Source: Oxalobacteraceae sp. CFBP 13730
Lineage (GTDB): Bacteria; Pseudomonadota; Gammaproteobacteria; Burkholderiales; Burkholderiaceae_D
NCBI GenBank assembly: GCA_014841835.1
Contig: JACYUQ010000005.1
Coordinates: 186,001 to 250,000, forward strand
Length of the DNA stretch: 64,000 bases
Reading direction: 5' to 3'
The notes under the pieces are model-generated. The model saw only the letters and a list, made by a program, of their open reading frames with translations. It was not told where the DNA came from and did no database searches. The translations under genes were made by a program, and so were the position numbers. Each line of letters begins with the position of its first letter. Position 1 is the first letter of the stretch. This document shows positions 53,578 through 61,433 of the stretch, piece after piece.

Positions 53578-54920
53578 TGCCGGCCGGCGCCGTGCATGCA
53601 GATCGGCGCGCGCGCGTGCTGGCGCAGATGCAGCCGGGCGCGGTGGCGGTGCTGGGCACGGCGCCCGAGGTGATGCGCAATGGCGACAGCCCGTATCCGT
53701 ACCGGCACGACAGCTATTTTTACTACCTGAGCGGCTTCACCGAGCCGGACAGCGTCCTCGTGCTGGTGGCGGCGCTGGATGCGCGCCCTGCCCGCGCAAT
53801 CCTGTTCTGCCGCGCGAAAGACCCTGACCATGAAATCTGGGACGGCTTTCGCTACGGGCCCGATGCAGCGCGCACGGCGTTCGGGTTCGACGAGGCGTAT
53901 CCCGTTGACGAACTCGATCACCGCATGGTGGGCATGCTGTCGAATGCACCGGCGCTGTACTACGCGCCGGGCCACAGCGCAGCGCTCGATGCGCAGATCA
54001 CCGGCTGGCTGAGGGGCGTGCGCGCGCTGGGCCGCACGGGCGTGACGGCGCCGGCAACGACGCATCATCTCTTGGTGCTGCTGGACGAGATGCGGCTGTT
54101 GAAGGACGCGCACGAAGTGGAGCTGATGGCGCGCGCCGGCGCCATCTCGGCTGCGGCGCATGCACGCGCGATGCGCGCCACGCGGCCCGGCATGATCGAG
54201 TACGAGATCGAGGCGGAGCTGCTGCACGAATTTCGCCGCAACGGCGCGCAGGCGCCGGCGTATTCGTCGATCGTCGCCTCGGGCCCGAATGCCTGCGTGC
54301 TGCACTACATTGCCAACGACCGCCGCATTCTGGATGGCGAGCTGGTACTGATCGACGCCGGCTGCGAAGTCGATGGCTACGCGGGCGACATCACGCGCAC
54401 CTATCCGGCCAATGGGCGCTTCACGGCGCCGCAGCGCACGCTGTACGAACTGGTGCTGCGCGCCCAGGCCGCAGCGCTGGCAGCCGTCCGGCCCGGCCAA
54501 CGCTATAGCGGCATCCACGAGGCGGCCGTGCAGGTGCTGACCGAAGGGATGCTCGAGCTGGGCCTGCTCGATCAACGCAAGGTCGGCTCGATCGACGACG
54601 CGATCGACACGCGCGCATTCGCCCGGTTCTACATGCACGGCACCGGCCACTGGATCGGGATGGACGTGCACGATGTGGGCGTGTACCGCAACCTGACGCT
54701 GTCCGACAAGCCATCGCGCGCGCTGCAGCCGGGCATGGCGCTGACGGTGGAGCCGGGCATCTATGTACGGCCGGCCGATGGCGTGCCCGAAGAATACTGG
54801 AACATCGGCATCCGGATCGAGGACGACGTCGTCGTCACCGATACGGGCGCGCGCATCCTGACGGACGGCGTACCGAAAGACGTGGCGGAGATTGAAGCAT
54901 GGATGAAAGCAGCACGATGA
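53574..54920 (+). CDS. pepP: Xaa-Pro aminopeptidase (aminopeptidase P)
   Basis: Removes an N-terminal residue that precedes proline. The 448-residue protein has the N-terminal creatinase-like domain with RHDSYFYYLSGFTEP and a C-terminal pita-bread domain with all dimetal ligands: D261 and D272 (IDAGCEVDGYAGDITRTY), H359 (HGTGHWIGMDVHD), E393 (TVEPGIY) and E416 (GIRIEDD). ATG at 53574 overlaps the murU stop, and the stop overlaps the next start, both as ATGA. The pepP-ubiH order is conserved in proteobacteria. Confidence 0.95.
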   Translation: MMPAGAVHADRRARVLAQMQPGAVAVLGTAPEVMRNGDSPYPYRHDSYFYYLSGFTEPDSVLVLVAALDARPARAILFCRAKDPDHEIWDGFRYGPDAARTAFGFDEAYPVDELDHRMVGMLSNAPALYYAPGHSAALDAQITGWLRGVRALGRTGVTAPATTHHLLVLLDEMRLLKDAHEVELMARAGAISAAAHARAMRATRPGMIEYEIEAELLHEFRRNGAQAPAYSSIVASGPNACVLHYIANDRRILDGELVLIDAGCEVDGYAGDITRTYPANGRFTAPQRTLYELVLRAQAAALAAVRPGQRYSGIHEAAVQVLTEGMLELGLLDQRKVGSIDDAIDTRAFARFYMHGTGHWIGMDVHDVGVYRNLTLSDKPSRALQPGMALTVEPGIYVRPADGVPEEYWNIGIRIEDDVVVTDTGARILTDGVPKDVAEIEAWMKAAR

Positions 54921-56065
54921 CCAACCAAACTTACGACGTCGATGTGGCGATCTGCGGCGCGGGGCCGGTGGGCCTGGCGCTGGCGGGCTTCCTGGTCCGG
55001 CGCGGCATCGCCGGTGCGCGCATCGCGCTCATCGACGGCAAGTCGCTGGGCCAGGCGATTACAGATCCGCGCTCGATCGCGCTGTCGTGGGGCAGCGCGC
55101 AACTGCTGCAGGAGGTGGGCGCCTGGCCGCTGGCCGCCACGCCGATCCACGAGATCCACGTCTCGCGCCGCGGCCAGCTGGGCCGCAGCCTGATGCAGCG
55201 CGAAGACCACGATGTGCCGGCGCTGGGCTACGTGACGCGCTACGGCGCCGTCGTCGATGCGCTGGCGAAGGTGGGCGAGCAGGCGGGCGTCTTGACGCTG
55301 CGCCCGGCGCGCGTGACGTCGCTCGATGAACAGCCGGATGCAGCGCTGCTGCACCTGGGCGACGGCAGCACGGTGCGTGCACGGGTGGCGGTGCAGGCCG
55401 AAGGCGGCCTGTTTGGCGCGCAAGACCAGCGCGCCCGCAGCCGCGATTACGAACAGAGCGCCGTCATCGCACGCGTGACGACCGCGCTGCCGATCGCGCA
55501 CCGCGCGTTCGAACGCTTCACCGACGAAGGCCCGCTGGCACTGCTGCCCGAAGATGGCGCCGATGGCCACCAGTACGCGCTGGTCTGGTGCATGCGCCCG
55601 GAGCGCGCACAAGCGATTCTGGCACTGGACGACACGCGGTTCCTGACGCAGCTGGGCGAGGCCTTCGGCGCCCGCCTGGGCGCCTTCACGAAGGTATCGC
55701 CGCGCAGCGCGTTCCCACTCGGCCTGAACGCCGAAGCACGTGCCACGGCGCGCACGGTCGCCATCGGCAATGCCGCGCAAACGCTGCACCCGGTGGCCGG
55801 CCAGGGCCTGAACCTGGGCCTGCGCGACGCCGCCGTGCTGGCACGCCAGCTGGCGCGCGGGACAGACGCCGAAGCCATCGCGCGCTTCACAGAAGACCGC
55901 GCAGGCGACCGTCGCACGACAATCGGCCTGACCGACACGATGGCCCGCGCCTTCACGATCCCCGGCCCGCTGCAACCGCTGCTCGGCCTGGGCCTGGCCG
56001 CCCTCGACCTGACCCGCCCCGCCCGCACGCTGCTGGCCGACCTGATGATGTTCGGCCGCCGCTAA
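54917..56065 (+). CDS. UbiH/UbiF-family FAD-dependent hydroxylase of ubiquinone synthesis
   Basis: A 382-residue flavoprotein monooxygenase. The FAD dinucleotide motif is CGAGPVGLALAGFLVRRG near residue 13, and the second FAD motif is IGNAAQTLHPVAGQGLNLGLRDA, close to the UbiH signature. Its position after pepP is that of ubiH in E. coli, which argues for hydroxylation of the octaprenyl ring at one of the UbiH/UbiI/UbiF positions; which position is not decided by sequence. Start ATG overlaps the pepP stop. It is the last gene before the repeat-framed module at 56.1 kb. Confidence 0.88.
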   Translation: MTNQTYDVDVAICGAGPVGLALAGFLVRRGIAGARIALIDGKSLGQAITDPRSIALSWGSAQLLQEVGAWPLAATPIHEIHVSRRGQLGRSLMQREDHDVPALGYVTRYGAVVDALAKVGEQAGVLTLRPARVTSLDEQPDAALLHLGDGSTVRARVAVQAEGGLFGAQDQRARSRDYEQSAVIARVTTALPIAHRAFERFTDEGPLALLPEDGADGHQYALVWCMRPERAQAILALDDTRFLTQLGEAFGARLGAFTKVSPRSAFPLGLNAEARATARTVAIGNAAQTLHPVAGQGLNLGLRDAAVLARQLARGTDAEAIARFTEDRAGDRRTTIGLTDTMARAFTIPGPLQPLLGLGLAALDLTRPARTLLADLMMFGRR

Positions 56066-56078
56066 CCCGGAGCAATTA

Positions 56079-56105
56079 CCCAACAATTGGGGTCAGAGTC
56101 GAATT
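56079..56105 (+). repeat. Left 27-bp inverted repeat framing the NemR/Hsp31 module
   Basis: This 27-bp sequence, which contains GGTCAGAGTCGAATT, recurs in inverted orientation at 57707-57733 with a single mismatch. It begins 13 bp after the ubiH stop. Confidence 0.88.
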
Positions 56106-56125
56106 GTTTGACAACGTTTTGTTAA

Positions 56126-56168
56126 ATGGCCGCCAATACATTGCCAACGGCGATGTATTGGCGGCCAT
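56126..56168. repeat. Perfect 16-bp-stem hairpin
   Basis: ATGGCCGCCAATACAT pairs without mismatch with ATGTATTGGCGGCCAT around an 11-base loop. No T-run follows on either strand. It lies between the left inverted repeat and the single REP, and is unlike both in sequence. Confidence 0.88.
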
Positions 56169-56183
56169 GTCTGCCACTCGCAT

Positions 56184-56210
56184 AGGGTGGACGGCTGCGC
56201 CGTCCACCCT
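56184..56210. repeat. Single REP palindrome, AGGGTGGACGG type
   Basis: AGGGTGGACGG and CCGTCCACCCT pair perfectly around CTGCG. It is a variant of the REP at 45837-45933 (GGACGG in place of GGGCGG). It ends 13 bp beyond the stop of the Hsp31-like gene and may also shape its mRNA end. Confidence 0.85.
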
Positions 56211-56223
56211 ACGGTCAACTGAA

Positions 56224-56910
56224 TCAATTCGAACGCGACAGCGCTTCCAGCAATTTGGTGGCAGTTGCCGCGGACGAACCCGGATTCTGACCGGTGATCA
56301 GCAAGCCATCGGTGACCACATACGAACCCCAGTCATCGGTGCGCGAGTAGTTGCCGCCTTTTGCCTTGAGCTCGTCTTCCACCAGGAATGGCACGATGTC
56401 CGTCAGTTCAACGGCCGCTTCTTCGGTATTGGTGAAGCCCGTGACGCGCTTGCCCTGCACGAGTGGCGTGCCGTCGGCATTCTTTACGTGACGCAGCGCG
56501 CCCGGGGCGTGGCACACCAGCGCCACCGGCTTGTTCGCGGCGATGAACGACTCGATCAATGTGATCGAGTTGCGGTCTTCGGCCAGGTCCCACAGCGGGC
56601 CGTGGCCGCCCGGGTAGAACACGGCATCAAAATCACCCTGCGAGACGGTGTCGAGGCGCACGGTCGCGGCCAGTTGCGCGTTCGCAGCGGCATCCGCTTT
56701 GAAGCGGCGGGTGTCATCGGTCTGGGCCGATTCATCATCACTCTTCGGGTCGAGCGGCGGCTGGCCGCCGGCAGGCGAAGCCAGCACGATGTTGGCGCCG
56801 GCTTCCTTCAGCGCGTAATACGGGGCGGCCAGCTCTTCGAGCCAGAAGCCGGTCTTGCGGCCGGTGTTGCCCAGGGTGTCGTGCGAGGTCAGTACGATCA
56901 GGATGTTCAT
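56224..56910 (-). CDS. Hsp31/DJ-1/PfpI-type glutamine-amidotransferase-fold protein
   Basis: A 228-residue protein of the DJ-1/PfpI superfamily, class Hsp31-like. The nucleophile elbow is LVCHAPGAL with C133 followed by H134, and the conserved acid is E26 in TGFWLEELAAPYYALKEAG. PGGHGPLWDLAED is also typical. Members act as glutathione-independent glyoxalases, deglycase-like enzymes or chaperones. It has an operator identical to that before the nearby TetR gene, so it is probably induced by reactive carbonyls or electrophiles. A good ribosome-binding site (AAGGAG) precedes the ATG. Confidence 0.88.
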   Translation of the reverse strand: MNILIVLTSHDTLGNTGRKTGFWLEELAAPYYALKEAGANIVLASPAGGQPPLDPKSDDESAQTDDTRRFKADAAANAQLAATVRLDTVSQGDFDAVFYPGGHGPLWDLAEDRNSITLIESFIAANKPVALVCHAPGALRHVKNADGTPLVQGKRVTGFTNTEEAAVELTDIVPFLVEDELKAKGGNYSRTDDWGSYVVTDGLLITGQNPGSSAATATKLLEALSRSN

Positions 56911-56937
56911 GGTGTGGCTCCTTGTTGTTGATGTTAA

Positions 56938-56953
56938 TAGACCAGTCGTCTAG
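56938..56953. promoter_or_regulatory. NemR-type operator before the Hsp31-like gene
   Basis: TAGACCAGTCGTCTAG has TAGAC/GTCTA half-sites and lies 27 bp upstream of the Hsp31-like ATG. The same 16 bp recur exactly before the TetR gene at 57630-57645. Confidence 0.8.
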
Positions 56954-57002
56954 ATTGTGTGTCAAAAAAACGCTTCACCAGAAGCGTTCGTTATTGCCTT
57001 AC

Positions 57003-57608
57003 TTATCGAGGTAGTTGCAGCATATCCTGCGTGGTCATCAGCGCCGCATCGAACGCCACCGCGTCACGCGCGATCTTGGCCATGAGGCTGGCACCCAACC
57101 ACAGCTGGTAAAGGCTCTGCGCCACCTGCCCTGCCTCACCCTCTACCTTCAGCGAACCATCGGCGATGCCACCTTCAATGGCCTCGGCCAGACGGGCGAC
57201 GATGCCGGCGGTGCCTTGCTTGAGCGTCAGGCGCATCGGCTCGGACAGATCGACCACTTCCGCGCCCAGCTTGACGGCCAGGCACTTGCCCTGGCAATCG
57301 TCAAACGACTGGTTCGTGCGCCATTGCCCGAAGTAGGTCAGCAATTTGCTGGCCATCGTCGCATCCGGATCGCGCAGCGTGACGTCCATCTCTGCCAGAT
57401 ACGCCTCGAAATACCTGGCCAGCAGCGCTTCGCCAAAGGCATCCTTCGAGCCGAAATAATGGTAGAACGATCCCTTCGGCACGCCTGCCGAGACCAGGAT
57501 CTCGTTCAGCCCCACTGCCGAGAACCCCTTGCCGGCCATGATGCGCTGCCCGACGTCGAGGATAGTGTCGCGAACGCCGGACGATTCGGGTGTCAATGCT
57601 TTTGCCAT
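57003..57608 (-). CDS. NemR-like TetR-family regulator
   Basis: A 201-residue repressor. The N-terminal helix-turn-helix has GLNEILVSAGVPKGSFYHYFGSKDAF. The ligand domain carries DDCQGKCLAVKLGAEVVDLSEPMR, with C105 and C109. This matches NemR proteins, whose conserved cysteine in a CLxxKLxAEV context senses N-ethylmaleimide, methylglyoxal and bleach. Both this gene and the Hsp31-like gene have the same operator, so it probably represses both. ATG at 57608 is used; the frame is open six codons upstream. Confidence 0.88.
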   Translation of the reverse strand: MAKALTPESSGVRDTILDVGQRIMAGKGFSAVGLNEILVSAGVPKGSFYHYFGSKDAFGEALLARYFEAYLAEMDVTLRDPDATMASKLLTYFGQWRTNQSFDDCQGKCLAVKLGAEVVDLSEPMRLTLKQGTAGIVARLAEAIEGGIADGSLKVEGEAGQVAQSLYQLWLGASLMAKIARDAVAFDAALMTTQDMLQLPR

Positions 57609-57629
57609 GAACTCACTATACAGCAAAAT

Positions 57630-57645
57630 TAGACCAGTCGTCTAG
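57630..57645. promoter_or_regulatory. NemR-type operator before the regulator gene
   Basis: An exact second copy of TAGACCAGTCGTCTAG, 21 bp upstream of the regulator ATG, next to the sequence GTATAGT that could be its -10 region. It indicates autoregulation. Confidence 0.8.
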
Positions 57646-57706
57646 AGCCGTACTCAAGCGAACCGTGAGGCTCGCTGACCAAAATTCTAAAAGGCTATTA
57701 GCCAAT

Positions 57707-57733
57707 AATTCGACTCTGACCCTAATTGTTGGG
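57707..57733 (-). repeat. Right 27-bp inverted repeat framing the NemR/Hsp31 module
   Basis: The reverse complement of this segment matches 56079-56105 at 26 of 27 positions. It ends 7 bp before the pntB stop. The two copies enclose about 1.6 kb that holds only the Hsp31-like gene, the regulator and other palindromes. Confidence 0.88.
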
Positions 57734-57740
57734 CTATTGC

Positions 57741-59198
57741 TTAGTCGACTGCTTTGACCATCGCTTCGATGACTTTTTTGGCGTCGCCGAAGACCATCAT
57801 CGTGTTGGGCTGGTAGAACAGGTCGTTGTCGAGACCCGCGTAGCCGGAGGCCATCGAGCGTTTGTTGACGATGATGCTCTTGGCCCGGTAGGCTTCCAGG
57901 ATCGGCATGCCGGCGATCGCCGACTTCGGGTCTTTCGCGGCCGGGTTCACCACGTCGTTGGCACCCAGAACCAGCACCACGTCGGTCTGGCCGAATTCGC
58001 CGTTGATGTCTTCCATCTCGGCCACCTGGTCGTACGGTACTTCGGCTTCCGCCAGCAGCACGTTCATGTGGCCCGGCATGCGCCCGGCCACCGGGTGGAT
58101 CGCGTAACGCACCGTCACGCCGTGCGCCGTCAGCTTGTCGACCAGTTCCTTGACCGTGTGCTGCGCGCGCGCCACGGCCAGGCCGTAGCCAGGGACGATG
58201 ATCACCGACTCGGCATTCTGCAGGATGAACGCGGCGTCTTCGGCCGAGCCGGATTTGACGGGCCGCTGCTCTTTCGCGCCGCCGGCATCGGCCACCGCTT
58301 CGCCACCAAAGCCGCCCAAGAGCACATTGAAGAACGAGCGGTTCATCGCCTTGCACATGATGTACGACAGGATCGCGCCGCTCGAGCCCACCAGCGAGCC
58401 GGCGATGATCAGCATCGCGTTGTTCAGCGAAAAGCCGATCCCCGCCGCCGCCCAGCCCGAGTACGAGTTGAGCATCGAGACCACCACCGGCATGTCGGCC
58501 CCGCCGATCGGGATGATGATCAAGACGCCCAGCACGAACGCCAGCGCCGCCATCACGATGAACGCGCCCCATGCGGGCTCAAGGCCCTCGGTGAAGCAGA
58601 AGACCAGTCCCAGCGCGACAATGGCGATGGCGACGAGTAGATTCAGGATGTGCTGGCCCGCAAAGCGCACCGGCGCACCCTGGAACAGGCGGAACTTGTA
58701 CTTGCCCGACAGCTTGCCGAACGCGATCACCGAGCCCGAAAACGTCACCGCGCCAACGAACGTACCGATGAACAGTTCGAGCCGGTTCCCGAACGGCAGC
58801 GGCTCGCCCCGCGTCGTGATGTTGAAGGCCCACGGCTCGGATATTGCCGCGATCGCGATGCAGACGGCGGCCAGCCCGATCAGCGAGTGCATCGCCGCGA
58901 CCAGTTCCGGCATCTTGGTCATCTCGACTTTTTTCGCAGCGGTCGCGCCGATCGCGCCGCCCACGACCACGCCCAGCAGCACCAGGCCGAATCCCAGTCC
59001 CCCGCCCTGCTGCAGCCGCTCCTGCAGCTTGAGCATCAGCGCGATGGTGGTGAGCACCGCGATCGCCATGCCGGCCATCCCGAATGCATTGCCCAGGCGT
59101 GCGCTCGATGGTGAAGAAAGACCCTTGAGCGCCTGGATGAAGCACACCGAGGCCACCAGATAGAACAGCGTGACCAGATTCATGCTGATGGCGTTCAT
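57741..59198 (-). CDS. pntB: NAD(P) transhydrogenase subunit beta
   Basis: The membrane and NADP(H)-binding subunit of the proton-driven enzyme that makes NADPH from NADH. The 485-residue protein has about nine N-terminal helices, including IIIPIGGADMPVVVSMLNSYSGWAAAGIGF, and the C-terminal domain III with SVIIVPGYGLAVARAQ and VLVLGANDVVNPAA. ATG at 59198 overlaps the pntAB stop (ATGA). Transcription runs pntAA-pntAB-pntB. Confidence 0.96.
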   Translation of the reverse strand: MNAISMNLVTLFYLVASVCFIQALKGLSSPSSARLGNAFGMAGMAIAVLTTIALMLKLQERLQQGGGLGFGLVLLGVVVGGAIGATAAKKVEMTKMPELVAAMHSLIGLAAVCIAIAAISEPWAFNITTRGEPLPFGNRLELFIGTFVGAVTFSGSVIAFGKLSGKYKFRLFQGAPVRFAGQHILNLLVAIAIVALGLVFCFTEGLEPAWGAFIVMAALAFVLGVLIIIPIGGADMPVVVSMLNSYSGWAAAGIGFSLNNAMLIIAGSLVGSSGAILSYIMCKAMNRSFFNVLLGGFGGEAVADAGGAKEQRPVKSGSAEDAAFILQNAESVIIVPGYGLAVARAQHTVKELVDKLTAHGVTVRYAIHPVAGRMPGHMNVLLAEAEVPYDQVAEMEDINGEFGQTDVVLVLGANDVVNPAAKDPKSAIAGMPILEAYRAKSIIVNKRSMASGYAGLDNDLFYQPNTMMVFGDAKKVIEAMVKAVD

Positions 59199-59515
59199 GC
59201 CGCGTCCTCCTGCTTGGGCGCTGCCTTGGGCGCCTTCTTGCGGAACATCTCCAGCATGCGCTGCGTGACAAGGAAGCCACCGAACACGTTCACGGCCGCC
59301 AGGGCCACGGCCAGCGTGCCGGCCACGCGCCCCGTCAAACCTTCGGTCAGGCCCGCGGCCAGCATCGCGCCGACGATGACGATTGCCGAGATCGCGTTGG
59401 TGACCGCCATCAGGGGCGTGTGCAGCGCCGGGGTAACGGTCCAGACCACGTGGTAGCCGACGTAGATCGCCAGCACGAAGATGATCAGGTTGATGACGGT
59501 GTGGCTGATGTCCAT
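59195..59515 (-). CDS. pntAB: NAD(P) transhydrogenase subunit alpha, membrane part
   Basis: A 106-residue protein with three hydrophobic helices that corresponds to the C-terminal membrane part of E. coli PntA, here a separate gene as in many alpha- and betaproteobacteria. The segment VTPALHTPLMAVTNAISAIVIVGAM is the family signature. A Lys/Ala-rich tail follows. It starts 53 bp after pntAA and overlaps pntB by 4 bp. Confidence 0.94.
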   Translation of the reverse strand: MDISHTVINLIIFVLAIYVGYHVVWTVTPALHTPLMAVTNAISAIVIVGAMLAAGLTEGLTGRVAGTLAVALAAVNVFGGFLVTQRMLEMFRKKAPKAAPKQEDAA

Positions 59516-59545
59516 GGTGTCTCCTGTCCGTTCTTGTCAACGATG

Positions 59546-59575
59546 CCAACGTCTTATTTGCCAACGTCTTATTTG
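59546..59575. repeat. Tandem 15-bp duplication at the pntAA stop codon
   Basis: CCAACGTCTTATTTG occurs twice head to tail. The inner copy contains the complement of the last pntAA codons and stop, so the stop region is repeated outside the gene. The trmB stop (8590-8611) shows the same kind of event with a unit sharing GCAAATAAG on the coding strand. Confidence 0.85.
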
Positions 59576-60681
59576 CGCAGCAGCTCTCCGGCGCTGCACA
59601 TCAGTGTCGCGCGCACGATCTCGTCGTCGCGGTCGATATGAAACTGGCCGTCGGCGTCGATCACCAGCTTGAGAAAATCGAGCACATTGCGCGCATACAG
59701 GGCCGAGGCATCGGCCGGCACCAGCGTGGCCAGATCGGGCTCGCCGATGATGTGCACGCCGTGCTTGACGACTGTCTGCCCCAGCTCGCTCAGCACGCAG
59801 TTGCCGCCCTGCGCCACGGCCATGTCGACGATCACCGACCCCGGCTTCATCGCGCGCACCGTGTCTTCGCCGATCAGCACCGGCGCGCGCCGGCCCGGAA
59901 TCAACGCCGTGGTAATGATGATGTCGGCCAGTTTCGCGCGTTCGTGCACGAGCTGCGCCTGGCGCCGCATCCAGTCGGCCGGCATCGCGCGCGCATAGCC
60001 GCCGCTGCCGGCCGCGATCTCGCGCTCTTCGTCAGTTTCATACGGCACGTCGATGAATTTCGCGCCGAGCGACTCCACCTGTTCTTTCACTGGCGGGCGC
60101 ACATCGGACGCTTCGATCACGGCGCCCAGCCGCTTGGCGGTGGCGATTGCCTGCAGGCCGGCCACGCCGACGCCCATGATCAACACGCGCGCGGCCTTGA
60201 CGGTGCCGGCCGCCGTCATCAGCATCGGCATGAAGCGCCCGTAGGTATTGGCGGCCAGCAGGATGGCCTTGTAGCCGGCAATGTTCGCTTGCGACGACAG
60301 CACGTCGAGCGATTGCGCGCGTGTGATGCGCGGCGCGGCTTCCAGGGCAAAGGCGGTGATGCCGGCGGTGGTCAGCGCGGCGAGATTTTCACCATCGAAG
60401 GGATCGAGCATGCCGACCAAGACTGCTTCGCGGCGCATCATGGCCAGCTCGCCGGCGGCGGGACTGCGCACCTTGAGCACCAGATCGGCACCGAACGCGC
60501 CAGGCGCATCGACGATGACGGCGCCGGCGGCTTCGAACGCGGCGTCTGGCGCCGCCGCATGCAGGCCGGCGCCGGCCTGCACCATGACTTCGTGGCGCGC
60601 GGCCAGCTTTTTCACGGTCTCGGGGGTGGCTGCAACACGGGTCTCGCCCGGCCGGGTTTCGGCCGGAATACCAATTCTCAT
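59569..60681 (-). CDS. pntAA: NAD(P) transhydrogenase subunit alpha, NAD-binding part
   Basis: The soluble NAD(H)-binding domain I subunit. The 370-residue protein opens MRIGIPAETRPGETRVAATPE, has DVLSSQANIAGYKAI, the nucleotide motif VLIMGVGVAGLQAIATAKRLGAVIEASD, and the ADIIITTALIPGRRAPVLI segment. ATG at 60681 is chosen because GGAGGG precedes it; the ATG at 60693 lies within that site. It is the first gene of pntAA-pntAB-pntB. Confidence 0.96.
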   Translation of the reverse strand: MRIGIPAETRPGETRVAATPETVKKLAARHEVMVQAGAGLHAAAPDAAFEAAGAVIVDAPGAFGADLVLKVRSPAAGELAMMRREAVLVGMLDPFDGENLAALTTAGITAFALEAAPRITRAQSLDVLSSQANIAGYKAILLAANTYGRFMPMLMTAAGTVKAARVLIMGVGVAGLQAIATAKRLGAVIEASDVRPPVKEQVESLGAKFIDVPYETDEEREIAAGSGGYARAMPADWMRRQAQLVHERAKLADIIITTALIPGRRAPVLIGEDTVRAMKPGSVIVDMAVAQGGNCVLSELGQTVVKHGVHIIGEPDLATLVPADASALYARNVLDFLKLVIDADGQFHIDRDDEIVRATLMCSAGELLRK

Positions 60682-60929
60682 GGATCCCTCCATTCGTTGA
60701 ACTGCCGCGCCAGCAAATCTATCACGTCTTTACGGTGATTGTTCAAATATTAAATTTGCGTCGCCGATTTGATCCTTGGTAGACGCGGTGCAGGGGGCAC
60801 CGGGCCATGATGGTTGTTTTTGCGACAGATCAAGCCCGATTAACCACATGCCAACGTTGCAGGAAGCGACCGGCTGAGCAAACACGGGCCTTGTCAAGGT
60901 AGAATACCGGCTCATTTTCAAGGACAGGC

Positions 60930-61412
60930 ATGAGCGATATCTTCAAACCATCGGTTACCGTGGCAGCGATCATCGAGCACGAGGGCCGGTTCCTGCTGAT
61001 CGAAGAAGAGACGAGCGAAGGCATCAAGCTGAACCAGCCCGCCGGCCATCTCGACCCGCACGAATCGCTGGAACAGGCGGTGGTGCGCGAAGCGCTCGAA
61101 GAAACGGCGCACGAGTTCATCCCGCGCTCGCTGGTGGGCATGTACATGTCGCGCTACCACTCGAAGTCGCGCAATGCCGACGTCACCTACCTGCGTTTCA
61201 CCTTCGCCGGCAGCGTCGGACGCCAGTTCGACCAGCCGCTCGACGAAGGCATCCTGCGCACCATGTGGATGACGCGCGACGAAATCGCCGCCACCGTCGA
61301 CCGCCACCGCAGCCCGATCGTGCTGCGCTGCGTGGACGATTACCTGGCCGGCCAGAGCACCCCGCTCTCGCTGCTGCACACCCACCCTTCGGTGTTCGAA
61401 GGCGGGATCTGA
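60930..61412 (+). CDS. Nudix hydrolase, NudJ-like
   Basis: A 160-residue phosphohydrolase placed 21 bp before mnmA, like nudJ (ymfB) in E. coli. The Nudix box GHLDPHESLEQAVVREALEETAHE keeps the metal-binding glutamates of REALEE; the glycine normally found two residues after EE is replaced by alanine. NudJ hydrolyses HMP-PP and nucleoside di- and triphosphates. A TAGAAT at 60901-60906 is a candidate -10 box, and AAGGACAGG precedes the ATG. Confidence 0.9.
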   Translation: MSDIFKPSVTVAAIIEHEGRFLLIEEETSEGIKLNQPAGHLDPHESLEQAVVREALEETAHEFIPRSLVGMYMSRYHSKSRNADVTYLRFTFAGSVGRQFDQPLDEGILRTMWMTRDEIAATVDRHRSPIVLRCVDDYLAGQSTPLSLLHTHPSVFEGGI

Positions 61413-61433
61413 AGAATTCACTACGGACGTAAC

